In this document: in pieces, positions 51,680-60,100 of the stretch
Layout: every line of letters begins with the position of its first letter
Numbering within the stretch: the stretch's first letter is position 1
Source of the DNA: Kribbella monticola
GTDB lineage: Bacteria; Actinomycetota; Actinomycetes; Propionibacteriales; Kribbellaceae
Assembly (NCBI RefSeq): GCF_003261635.1
Contig: NZ_QFXK01000026.1
Coordinates: forward strand, 99,497-163,496
DNA: 64,000 nt
Direction of reading: 5' to 3'
Translations under genes and position numbers: made by a program
The notes under the pieces: model-generated
The model's input: the letters and a program-made list of their open reading frames with translations, nothing else
What the model was told of the DNA's origin: nothing
The model's database searches: none

Positions 51680-52725
51680 TGCACCACCTCGACCTGTACG
51701 ACGTGCTGGCGGTCGTCGCCCGGGTGATGCACTGCGACCCGGAGAGCGCGGTCCGGCGTACTGACCTGGACGCGGTGGCGCAGGTGCTCTCGGAGACGAC
51801 CTCGCCACTGTGCCAGGACGACCTCGCCGAGGCAGGCGGGGTGTTGTTGTCCGGGCTGGTGAGCCGGCGGCCGTTCGCCGGTCCGAACCGGACGATCGCG
51901 GTCGCTGTCGTGCTGCAACTGGCCGGCCTCAACAACGCCGACCTCGAACTCGAACCGGTCGAAGAAGTCGATGCGCTTCTCGATCGCGTCAGCTCCGGCC
52001 AGGCGCCCATCGCCGAGGTCATCGACGTGGTGCGGCACCGGCTCAAGTGCCGGGAGCTGACGATCTCGAGCCTCGGCCTCGAAGACCAGATCAACCCTGA
52101 GGAGAGCGACATGTTCGAGAAGTTCACCGAGCGGGCGCGGCGGGTGATGGTGCTGGCACAGGAAGAGGCCAGGAACCTTCAGCACAACTACATCGGCACT
52201 GAGCACGTCCTCCTGGCGATCCTCGAGGAAGGCGGTGGTACCGCGGCAAAAGTGCTGGCCAACCTCAACATCTCGACCGCTGCGGCCCGCGCGGTCGTCC
52301 TCGAGATCGTCGGCCGTGGCGAGCAGGCGCCGGCCGGCCACATCCCGTTCACGCCACGCTCCAAGCGAGTGCTCGAGTACAGCCTGCGGGAGGCCGTGCA
52401 GCTCGGGCACCAGAACATCGGCACCGAGCACATCCTGCTGGGCATCGTCCAGGACGGCGAAGGCGTCGCGGCGCAGACGCTGGTGAAACTCGGTGCCGAC
52501 CTCTCGAAGGTGCGCCAGCTGATCCGCCACCGGCAACACTCCGAAGCGGCCGTCACCGAGTTCCTCGCCGGGGACAGCGGATCCTTCACTCCGAAGATGC
52601 CCGCCCGCAAGCATCACCTGCTCAGCGAGCTGGAAAGCCTGATCGACGAGAACAACCAGCTGTACGACCAGGTCCGCCGCCTCCGCGAAAAGCTCCGCCA
52701 GCACAACATCGACCCGGACGACTAG
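51679..52725 (+). CDS. Degenerate Fic/Doc-like domain fused to a ClpC-type N domain
   Basis: A 348-residue protein in two parts. Residues 1-140 are helical and resemble Fic/Doc toxins; the core motif is degenerate, RRPFAGPNRTIA (63-74), lacking the catalytic His and the GNxR pattern. Residues 145-285 are a double Clp N domain almost as in ClpC (MFEKFTERARRVMVLAQEEA, NYIGTEHVLLAILEEGG, then TPRSKRVLEYSLREAVQLGH, NIGTEHILLGIV). A coiled-coil-like tail (314-342) follows. There is no AAA ATPase domain. At 52111 an in-frame ATG with GAGGAGA six bases upstream marks the exact ClpC-like start and may give a second, shorter product. Confidence 0.82.
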   Translation: MHHLDLYDVLAVVARVMHCDPESAVRRTDLDAVAQVLSETTSPLCQDDLAEAGGVLLSGLVSRRPFAGPNRTIAVAVVLQLAGLNNADLELEPVEEVDALLDRVSSGQAPIAEVIDVVRHRLKCRELTISSLGLEDQINPEESDMFEKFTERARRVMVLAQEEARNLQHNYIGTEHVLLAILEEGGGTAAKVLANLNISTAAARAVVLEIVGRGEQAPAGHIPFTPRSKRVLEYSLREAVQLGHQNIGTEHILLGIVQDGEGVAAQTLVKLGADLSKVRQLIRHRQHSEAAVTEFLAGDSGSFTPKMPARKHHLLSELESLIDENNQLYDQVRRLREKLRQHNIDPDD

Positions 52726-52824
52726 CCCGTACTACGTGCCGCCCGGGCGACTCGCAACCGATTCGACGCCATCCGCACCTGCCTGGCAAGCCCACGCTGC
52801 CGCCGGTGCCGCACGACCTGTGGG

Positions 52825-52889
52825 CCGCGCGGACGCCCCGTAGTACAAAGGCCCCGCGCGGACACCCCGTAGTACAAGGGCCCGCGCGG
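52825..52889. repeat. Tandem direct repeat, 28-29 bp, two copies plus a partial third
   Basis: CCGCGCGGAC-R-CCCCGTAGTACAA is repeated at 52825 and 52854, and CCGCGCGG starts again at 52882. It lies between the convergent Fic/ClpN and PPK2 genes. No stable terminator hairpin with T-run is evident; it may be a simple intergenic repeat family. Confidence 0.6.
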
Positions 52890-52890
52890 G

Positions 52891-53769
52891 TCAGGTGGCG
52901 GCGAGGCGGGTTTTCTCTTCGGCAACGTCGAAATCGGCGGCCGGCCACTGCGGGTCGAGGCCCTTCAGCGTTTCCAGGAGGAGGGTGGTGACGGCCCAGT
53001 TGCGGTACCACTTGCGGTCGCTGGGGATCACGTACCACGGCGCCTCGGGAGTGTTGCAGCGCTCGAGCGCCGCCTGGTACGCCTCGGCGTACGCGGGCCA
53101 GAGTTCGCGCTCGTCGACGTCGCCCGGGTTGTACTTCCAGTGCTTCGTCGGGTCGTCCAGGCGCGCCTCGAGCCGCTCCTTCTGCTGCTCCGGCGAGATG
53201 TGCAGGAAGCACTTGACGATCGTGACCCCGGTGGCGGTCAGCTCGGCCTCGAACTCGTTGATCTCCTCGTACCGGCGGTTCCAGACCGGCGGCGCGACCA
53301 GGTTCCGGACCCGGGCGATCAGTACGTCCTCGTAGTGCGACCGGTCGAAGATCCCGACCATGCCGGGACCGGGCAGCGCCTGGCGGATCCGCCACAGGAA
53401 CCCGCGCCGCTTCTCGGCCGGCGTCGGCGCCTTGAACGAGGTGATCTTCAACCCCTGCGGGTCCATCAGCCCCGCACCATGCCGGATGACACCGCCCTTA
53501 CCGGAGGTGTCCATCCCCTGCAGTACCAGCAGGATCCGGCGCTCGCCGCCCTTGCGCCCTTCGGCGAACAGACGCTCCTGCCAGTCGGACACCTTGGCGC
53601 CGACCTCTTCGAGCGCGACCTTGCCGTCGGCCTTGTCACCGGAGAACCCGGTGGTGGCGCGGGTGTCGTAGGAAGTCAGGTCAACCGCACCCGGCGGGAC
53701 CCGCAACACGTCCAGCATCTTCCCGGTCGGTACGTCGACGTCGTCCTGACCGCTCTTCTTCTTCGCCAT
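52891..53769 (-). CDS. Polyphosphate kinase 2 family protein
   Basis: A 292-residue PPK2 enzyme transferring phosphate between polyphosphate and nucleotides. Walker A is GMDTSGKGGVIRHGAG, the lid region APTPAEKRRGFLWRI, Walker B GIFDRSHYEDVL, and RNWAVTTLLLETL lies at the end. The motifs fit the group that uses polyphosphate to phosphorylate AMP or ADP; the direction and nucleotide cannot be set by eye. The start at ATG 53769 begins MAKKKSG; further ATG codons upstream (53787, 53826) add an unlikely stretch. It is monocistronic. Confidence 0.9.
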   Translation of the reverse strand: MAKKKSGQDDVDVPTGKMLDVLRVPPGAVDLTSYDTRATTGFSGDKADGKVALEEVGAKVSDWQERLFAEGRKGGERRILLVLQGMDTSGKGGVIRHGAGLMDPQGLKITSFKAPTPAEKRRGFLWRIRQALPGPGMVGIFDRSHYEDVLIARVRNLVAPPVWNRRYEEINEFEAELTATGVTIVKCFLHISPEQQKERLEARLDDPTKHWKYNPGDVDERELWPAYAEAYQAALERCNTPEAPWYVIPSDRKWYRNWAVTTLLLETLKGLDPQWPAADFDVAEEKTRLAAT

Positions 53770-53826
53770 CCGTACATCCTGCCCCATCCCCACCGAAGAA
53801 CCGACGAGGACAGGGCAGGACATCAA

Positions 53827-54555
53827 TCAACGGGTGGTAACAGCGCTACCCAAGTCCCAGCTGATCGAGGTGCTGTACAGAGCGAACCGGTAGTCGCGCA
53901 GCTTGCTGTACCGGTAGGCCATCGTGACCTCACCCTTGGAGTTCGTGTACACGGACTTCAAGTTCTTCCAGGTCGTGGTCCCACGCTCCCGGAACTGGAA
54001 CACCCCACCAGCGGAACGCTTGAAGTAGTTGTGGTTGCCGGTCGAGTAGAGCAGCGAGGTGCCCTTCAGCGTCACGACATCGCCCGAGCGCGAGGAAGAG
54101 ATCCAGGCGCCGGCCGCCAGCTTGACGGTGATCGGCACATTGTTCTGCGAGTTCAGGGTGTCGTCGGCGTTGATGCTGCCACGACCCTGCCAGGTCTGGG
54201 TGCCGAGCGGGTCGCTGTCGAAGAACGCGTAGCTGCCATCGCCCTGCGGGTCGGTCGAGTCGAAGAGGATGCCGTTCACATCACCCTTGCTCGGGCTGTT
54301 CAAGATCCAGACCGAGCTGCTGCCCGCAATGGCGCACGGACCGGAGACCTTGGCCTGGAGGGTCAGAATCGGCTTGCCGATGGCAATCCGGCTCGGCACC
54401 GACAGAGCGCACGCGCCGGCTACCTGAGCCGTTGCGGTGCCCTGTGCGGCCTTGATCCGGGGCGGGACGACCGGATCAGCGGCCGACGCGGTCAGCGGGA
54501 GCAGTGCGGCGATTCCTGCCGCGGCTGCCGCCGTCGCGAGGGTACGACGAAACAT
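53827..54555 (-). CDS. Secreted protein of unknown function
   Basis: A 242-residue exported protein. A signal peptide (MFRRTLATAAAAAG, then LLPLTASA and cleavage near residue 25) precedes an all-beta-looking region with two cysteines, ACAL and PCAI. The C-terminal half has Ig-like or SH3-like strands with TTWKNLKSVYTNSKGEVT, a pattern found in proteins built from repeats that bind cell wall or bacteriocin-like domains. ATG 54555 has AAGGAG seven bases upstream. No enzyme motif is visible. It stands alone between PPK2 and the ZapE-like gene. Confidence 0.8.
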   Translation of the reverse strand: MFRRTLATAAAAAGIAALLPLTASAADPVVPPRIKAAQGTATAQVAGACALSVPSRIAIGKPILTLQAKVSGPCAIAGSSSVWILNSPSKGDVNGILFDSTDPQGDGSYAFFDSDPLGTQTWQGRGSINADDTLNSQNNVPITVKLAAGAWISSSRSGDVVTLKGTSLLYSTGNHNYFKRSAGGVFQFRERGTTTWKNLKSVYTNSKGEVTMAYRYSKLRDYRFALYSTSISWDLGSAVTTR

Positions 54556-54751
54556 TCGGTAACTCTCCTTGGTGTCATGCATGGATGGCACTGGGACCCC
54601 CCTCAGCACCGTTTTCGCGCGGAGCCTATCGGCCCGGAGGTCTATACCGCTCATCCGCTGCACCAACCTGCAGACGACCCGCGCTTACTGCGACGACGCC
54701 GTACCGCAGAGTCACGAAACCTCAAGATCTACAGGAGTTTTCGCTCAACCC

Positions 54752-55774
54752 TCAGTGATCTGTAACGGCGTTGGCCAGCGCGATGAGCCGGGAGAGGGCT
54801 CTCAGGTATTTCTTGCGGTAGCCGCCCTTGAGCATCTCGGGTGAGAACATCCGGTCGAGTGGGACACCGCTGGTGATCAGCGGGATGTCGCGGTCGTACA
54901 TCCGATCAGCCAGTACTACGAGACGCAGCGCGACGTTCTCGTCCGTCAGCTCGCGGAGGTCGAGGATGCCAACGGTCCCCACCCCGTCCAGGAGTGCGCC
55001 GTACTTGCTCGGGTGCAGCTCGGCAAGGTGATGACGAAGGTCGACGAAGTGATCGCACGAGGCATCCGCCCGCTGGTCGGCCGCCTTCTCGACCAGGGCA
55101 TCCGACCAAGGCTCCGGCGCGACCGGGAGTCCGCGATGGCGATAGTCGGGCCCATCGATACGCCGTACGTCGAAATGCGCCGCGAGCCCCTGGATCTCGC
55201 GCAGGAAGTCGATCGCCTGGAACCGGCCCTCCCCCAGCCGATCGGGCAACGTGTTCGAGGTAGCCGCCAGCTGCACTCCCGCAGCCACCAGTTGCCCGAG
55301 CAACCGCGAGATCAACACCGTGTCCCCGGGATCGTCGAGCTCGAACTCGTCGATACAGATCAACCGGTACGCCGACAACGCCTCGACCGCCGAGCGCATC
55401 CCCAAAGCCCCGACCAGATTGGTCAGCTCCACGAAGGTGCAGTACATCTTCGGCCCCGCCGACACATGCCACAAAGACGCCAGCAAGTGCGTCTTGCCCA
55501 CCCCAAATCCGCCGTCGAGATAGACCCCCGGTTTCTCCGGAGCGACCTGCGCTGAGCCGCGCAACCGAGACCACAGAGAACGCTCTCTCCGCGGCTCGGC
55601 CAAGATCTCACCGCGCTCCCGCAGTACGCCGAGGGCGTCCGCCTGACTGGGCTCGGCTGGATCCGGCCGGTAGCTCTCGAACCGCACCTCACTGAACCGC
55701 GGCGGCGGCACACATTCGGACAGCAACCGGTCCGAACTGACCTCCGGCCACCGCTCGCTCAGACGGATCGGCAT
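54752..55774 (-). CDS. zapE: ZapE/AFG1-family ATPase
   Basis: A 340-residue P-loop ATPase of the AFG1/ZapE family. Walker A is YLDGGFGVGKTHLLASL, Walker B LICIDEFELDDPGDT, sensor 1 QLAATSNTLPDRLG. A C-terminal helical part with GVPLDRMF and YLRALSRL follows. In E. coli ZapE acts at the division septum; the mitochondrial homologue works in protein quality control. The N-terminal 45 residues are poorly conserved. The start at ATG 55774 fits. It is divergent from the oxidoreductase at 55856. Confidence 0.88.
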   Translation of the reverse strand: MPIRLSERWPEVSSDRLLSECVPPPRFSEVRFESYRPDPAEPSQADALGVLRERGEILAEPRRERSLWSRLRGSAQVAPEKPGVYLDGGFGVGKTHLLASLWHVSAGPKMYCTFVELTNLVGALGMRSAVEALSAYRLICIDEFELDDPGDTVLISRLLGQLVAAGVQLAATSNTLPDRLGEGRFQAIDFLREIQGLAAHFDVRRIDGPDYRHRGLPVAPEPWSDALVEKAADQRADASCDHFVDLRHHLAELHPSKYGALLDGVGTVGILDLRELTDENVALRLVVLADRMYDRDIPLITSGVPLDRMFSPEMLKGGYRKKYLRALSRLIALANAVTDH

Positions 55775-55795
55775 GTCCCCACCCTACGAGTTGCC

Positions 55796-55826
55796 TTGAC
55801 CTCAAGAGAACTTCAGGTCCTACCGT
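55796..55826 (+). promoter_or_regulatory. MerR-type promoter with 19-bp spacer
   Basis: TTGACC (55796-55801) and TACCGT (55821-55826) are separated by 19 bases. The spacer contains the dyad CCTCAAG-AGAA-CTTCAGG (one mismatch), the classic site of MerR-type activators. No merR gene is adjacent. Confidence 0.7.
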
Positions 55827-55855
55827 CGAGCCGAACCCAACGACCAGGAGGTCCG

Positions 55856-56830
55856 ATGTACGCGATCCGGCTGCACGAGTTCGGCCCGGCGGAGAATCTC
55901 GTTTTCGAAGAGGTCCCGGACCCTCAGCCCGGCGTCGGCCAGGTCCGCATCAAGGTCGAGGCCGCCGGCGTCCACCTCGTCGACACCGTACTGCGAGCCG
56001 GCACCCTCAACGACAGCCCGATCCCGCGACCGGAGCTGCCGACCATCCCAGGACGCGAGGTCGCCGGCACGATCGATGCCGTCGGCCCCGAAACCGATAC
56101 CTCGTGGATCGGCCAACGGGTCGTCGTCCACCTCGGCATGGTCCCCGGCGGGTACGCCGAACTGGCCGTCGCCAAGGTCGATTCCCTGCACGAGATCCCA
56201 ACTCACCTGGACGCCGCCAGCGCCGTCGCCACCATCGGGACAGGCAGAACAGCCATCGGAATCCTGGAAGAAGCAGCCCTCACACCCGACGACGTAGTAC
56301 TGATCACCGCAGCCGCCGGCGGCCTAGGCAGCCTCTTCATCCAATCAGCCCGCAACATCGGCGCCACAGTCGTCGCCCTAGCCGGCGGCCCGAAGAAGGT
56401 AGCCCAAACCCGCGCCCTAGGCGCACCTCTCGCCTTCGACTACAACCAACCAGACTGGCCCGACCAAGTCCGCACCGAACTCGCCAACCGCCAAGTCACC
56501 GTAATCCTGGACGGCGTAGGCGGCCCCAACGCCCGCCTAGCCTACGAACTCCTGTCCCCCGGCGGTCGCCTCCTCCTCTTCGGCTGGTCCAGCGGCGACC
56601 CCTTGGAAGTCCCCGCCGAAACCCTGACCGCCCGCAACCAAACAATCTCCTCCCCCATCGGCGCCAAAGTCCTCCCTCGCCTACGATCCCTGGAAACCAA
56701 GGCCCTAACCGAAACCACCTCCGGCCACTGGCACCCCCTAACGACCGCCTACCCCCTAGCCAAAGCAGCCGACGCCCACCACGCCCTAGAAACCCGCCAA
56801 ACCACCGGCAAGGTCGTCCTCATCCCCTAG
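55856..56830 (+). CDS. Zinc-independent MDR-family quinone oxidoreductase-like protein
   Basis: A 324-residue medium-chain dehydrogenase/reductase of the quinone oxidoreductase branch. It has an N-terminal GroES-like domain with LHEFGPAENLVFEEVPDPQP and GREVAGTIDAVG, then the Rossmann part VLITAAAGGLGSLFIQSARN, for NADPH. The zinc ligands of alcohol dehydrogenases are missing. The ATG at 55856 follows CAGGAGG. The last third has unusual C-rich and CTA/GTA-containing codon use. It is expressed from a MerR-type promoter, which suggests induction by a xenobiotic or redox signal. Confidence 0.9.
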   Translation: MYAIRLHEFGPAENLVFEEVPDPQPGVGQVRIKVEAAGVHLVDTVLRAGTLNDSPIPRPELPTIPGREVAGTIDAVGPETDTSWIGQRVVVHLGMVPGGYAELAVAKVDSLHEIPTHLDAASAVATIGTGRTAIGILEEAALTPDDVVLITAAAGGLGSLFIQSARNIGATVVALAGGPKKVAQTRALGAPLAFDYNQPDWPDQVRTELANRQVTVILDGVGGPNARLAYELLSPGGRLLLFGWSSGDPLEVPAETLTARNQTISSPIGAKVLPRLRSLETKALTETTSGHWHPLTTAYPLAKAADAHHALETRQTTGKVVLIP

Positions 56831-56840
56831 AACAGCGAAA

Positions 56841-56869
56841 CCCCGGGCCGTCTGGTGGGCGGCCCGGGG
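56841..56869 (-). terminator. Terminator hairpin after the mini-gene (also faces the oxidoreductase)
   Basis: A 10-bp stem CCCCGGGCCG/CGGCCCGGGG with a 9-base loop. On the minus strand it is followed by TTTCGCTGTTCT. It is nearly the same sequence as the hairpin at 57091-57121. Confidence 0.8.
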
Positions 56870-56873
56870 TGGG

Positions 56874-57056
56874 TTAGGCGGTGGCGTGTTTGCGGGGGGT
56901 TCGGCGGGTGGAGGGGCGGGGGTGGGTCGGGCGGTAGGTGTCCTGGTAGGCGTTGTAGTGGAGGCCCCAGGGGGTGCAGGTGTCCTGTTGGCGGATGTAC
57001 TGGTCGGCCGTTGCTTGGGGGCGGATCGTGGTGGTGGTGCGTCGGGGTGTGGTCAT
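56874..57056 (-). CDS. 60-residue mini-protein related to the propeptide of the adjacent protease
   Basis: Residues 18-41 (DQYIRQQDTCTPWGLHYNAY, then QDTY) match the propeptide start of the neighbouring protease (DQFIRQQDISTPWGLQYVAY, then QRTY) at about 18 of 24 positions. The rest is Thr/Arg/Pro-rich. AAAGGAGA lies six bases before ATG 57056, a very good ribosome site. The gene is bracketed by two near-identical hairpins. There is no signal peptide. It may be a relic of a partial tandem duplication or a functional small protein. Confidence 0.7.
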   Translation of the reverse strand: MTTPRRTTTTIRPQATADQYIRQQDTCTPWGLHYNAYQDTYRPTHPRPSTRRTPRKHATA

Positions 57057-57090
57057 TGCTGGTTCTCCTTTGTGAGGGTTGGGGGGAAGG

Positions 57091-57121
57091 CCCCCGGGCC
57101 GCCTGGTGGGCGGCCCGGGGG
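57091..57121 (-). terminator. Hairpin after the protease gene
   Basis: A 13-bp perfect stem CCCCCGGGCCGCC/GGCGGCCCGGGGG with a 5-base loop, 13 bases after the protease stop. No T-run follows on the minus strand, so read-through into the mini-gene is possible. Confidence 0.65.
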
Positions 57122-57133
57122 CGGGCCGGGGTC

Positions 57134-60100
57134 TTACCAGATCGTGTAAGGGAAGGTGGCCTTACCGCTTGCCCCGCCACTGTCCGTTGCAGTCACTGTC
57201 GCCGTGTAAGAGCCCCGGCTGGTCGGGGTGCCTGAGATCACGCCGGTCGTCGCGCTGATCGACAGGCCTGCAGGGAGGCCGGTCGCCCGGTAGGTGATCG
57301 GCTGCCCCGAGCTCGAGGTGGCCTTGATCTGGAGTGGGAAGTTCGACCAGCCGGCGAACCCGTACTGGCTGCCCGGGTTCTGGACGGTCACCGTGCCGGT
57401 GGACGTACCGGTCACGGTCAGGGTGTACGTCGTGGAGTGGCTGACCGCCCCCGTTCCGGTCACTGTCACCGGGTAGGTGCCCGCGGCAACCGATGCCGTG
57501 GTGGTGAGCTTGAGGGTCGACGAGCTGCCCGACGTCACCGACGACGGGGTGAAGGTCGCCGTGGCACCGGTCGGCAGCCCGCTGGCTGCGAGCTGTACCG
57601 ACTGCGGGTCGCCGCTGCTGGTCGCAGTACCGACTGTTGTTTGCACCGAGCCGCCCGCCGCCACAGAACCCGAGGTGGGGTTCAGCGTCAGGGAGAAGTC
57701 GCTGCCGGCCGGCGGGGCATCGCCGACTGCCAGGTTCCAGACCGCGTACGCCGTAGCGTCGGCAGCGCGATCCAGCACGGTGGTGTTGATGTTGGTCGGG
57801 TACTTGTCGCAGGCCGAGTGATAGCAGGAGTCGTACGCCGAGTTCGCCGTACCGCCCCACTTCTGCGCCTGCGCCGTCGTCTTGCGGGCCGAAGCACCGG
57901 AGGCCAGACCGCTGGTGGCGATACCGACGTTCGAGAACGAAGCGTCGTCGGACCTGCCGGCCCCTTCGACGTCTTCCTCCGGCGCGAGCGAAAGCCCGTC
58001 GTAGAAGGACTTCAGGAGCTTGCCGGTGTCGGTGGTGATGTTGTTGATGAAGTAGCCCGCGTTCGGGGACGAGACCATGTCGAAGTTCAGGTAGACCTTG
58101 ATCTTCGACCGGTCCGCCGAGGACAGCTGGCCGACGTAGTACTCGGAGCCGTTCATGCCCTGCTCCTCGTCGGTCCACCAGCCGAAGCGGACGTGCTTGG
58201 CCAGCGACGGCTTGTCCTTGGCCAGTCGCAGCGCGACCTCGAGGATCGTCGCGGAGCCGGACCCGTTGTCGTTGCTGCCCGGACCGGCGCTGACGCTGTC
58301 CAGGTGCGCGCCGAGCATGACCACCTGGCTGGTGTCACCACCGGGATAGTCCGCGATCAGGTTGTCCGACGGGTACTGGCAGCTCGTGCAGCGCTGCTTG
58401 GCGACCGTGTAGCCGGCGTCGCGCAGCTTCTGCTCGATGTAGCTCACCGATGCCGTGTGCCCGGCGCTTCCGGCGCGGCGGTTGCCGCCGTTGTTGTCGG
58501 CCGCCTGCTGCAGCGCAGCGAGGTGCGCCTTGACGTTGTTCACGTCGATGTCCGGTACGCCGGCGGGCGGGGCGGACCCGCCGACGGTCAACCGGTACGT
58601 CGCTGTCTTGTCGACGTCCGTGCCATCCCCAGTGATCTTGACGTCGTACGTGCCCTCCGGCGTGCTCGACGCGGTCGCGATCGTCAGCGTGGTCGAGTTA
58701 CCCGACTGCAGCGAGCTCGGGGCGAACGTCGCGGTCGCTCCGGTCGGAAGGCCGGTCGCGGTGAACTGAACGGTCTGTGCCGCGCCACTGCCGATCACGG
58801 TGTTGACCGTGGCTGTGGCGGACTCCCCCGGCTTGACCGTGCCGTTGGCCGGCGACACCGACAAGGTGAAGTCGCTGCCGGTCGCAGTACAGGTGGCTTC
58901 ACCGGCTTGAGCGGGCACCGACACGGCGTCCCAGGCAGCCTTCACCTTGGCGTGCAGTGCACAGGTGGAGTCCAGGTTCTTCGCCGCGGTCAAGGTGGTC
59001 GACCGCCACTTGCCGTACGTCATGCCCGAGGTCTTGCCGAGCATCGCGTTGTAGAACAGCTTGCCGGCTTCCTGGTGACCGATGCCCGTCAACTTGGTGT
59101 TGTTGCAGGTCGGGCTGGCCGGCTGCCCGTCGGTCGGATCGGTGCCCTCGGCAAGCAGGTAGAACCAGTGGTTCATCGGGCCGGCCGACGCGTGGATCTC
59201 GTTCGGCAGGCTGCTGGAGTTGCAGTCCGGCATGCCGGAGATCTTGGACGGCTGGTACATGTACCGGATCGGGCCGCTGCCGGTCAGGTTGATCTCCTCG
59301 CCGATCTCGTAGTCCGGCGGGTCGTTCGGGTTGTTCAGGTAGAACTCGGTGAGCGTGCCCCAGATGTCGGCGACGGCCTCCTGCGACGGCCAGCCCGACA
59401 GACCGCCCGGCGTGTTCGCGTCGAGGCCGTGACCGTACTCATGGGCGACCACATCGACCGGCGTGATCCAGTTCCGGGCGTTGTTGTATCCGAAGATCAC
59501 ACCGTCCGGGTTGTACTGCGAACCCCAGTAGGCGTTCACGTCGCCGAGACCAACGAGCGCGTCGGCCCACTTGCCCTGGCCATCGAGCCCGTTGCGCCCG
59601 TACCAGTTCTTCAGCATGTCCCACTCGCCGGCCGCGACGTACATGACGTCGGTGCAACCGGCTTCCTTGTCGGTCTTCGACGTGCTCCCCCACACGTCGT
59701 CGGTGCCGGTGTACGTCGTACCGGTGGCCGAGTCGCCGCAGTGCAGGCTCGGCCGCGCGGGGTCGGTCATCGAGTACCCCGACGCGGTCTTCGTCGTACC
59801 GATGGCGAGGTTCGGGCCTTCCCAGATCCCGGTGCCGGTACCGGCGGCAGTCTGCTCGATCGCGTCGAGCACCTTGCCGGTGCGCGCGTCGACGTACACC
59901 TTCTGCCGGCTGAGCTCGCCGTGGTTGCGGCCCTGCACGATGGTCTGCCAGGCGAGCACCGGCTTGGCCTTGCCGGAGTACACGACCAGGGTCGGCTCAC
60001 CCGGGACAAGCTGCGCCTTGTCGATCGCCTTCTTCGCGGCCTTCTTGGCGGCGGCTTTGCTGATCGAGGGGCGGCGGCCGATGGTGATGTCCTGCTGCTG

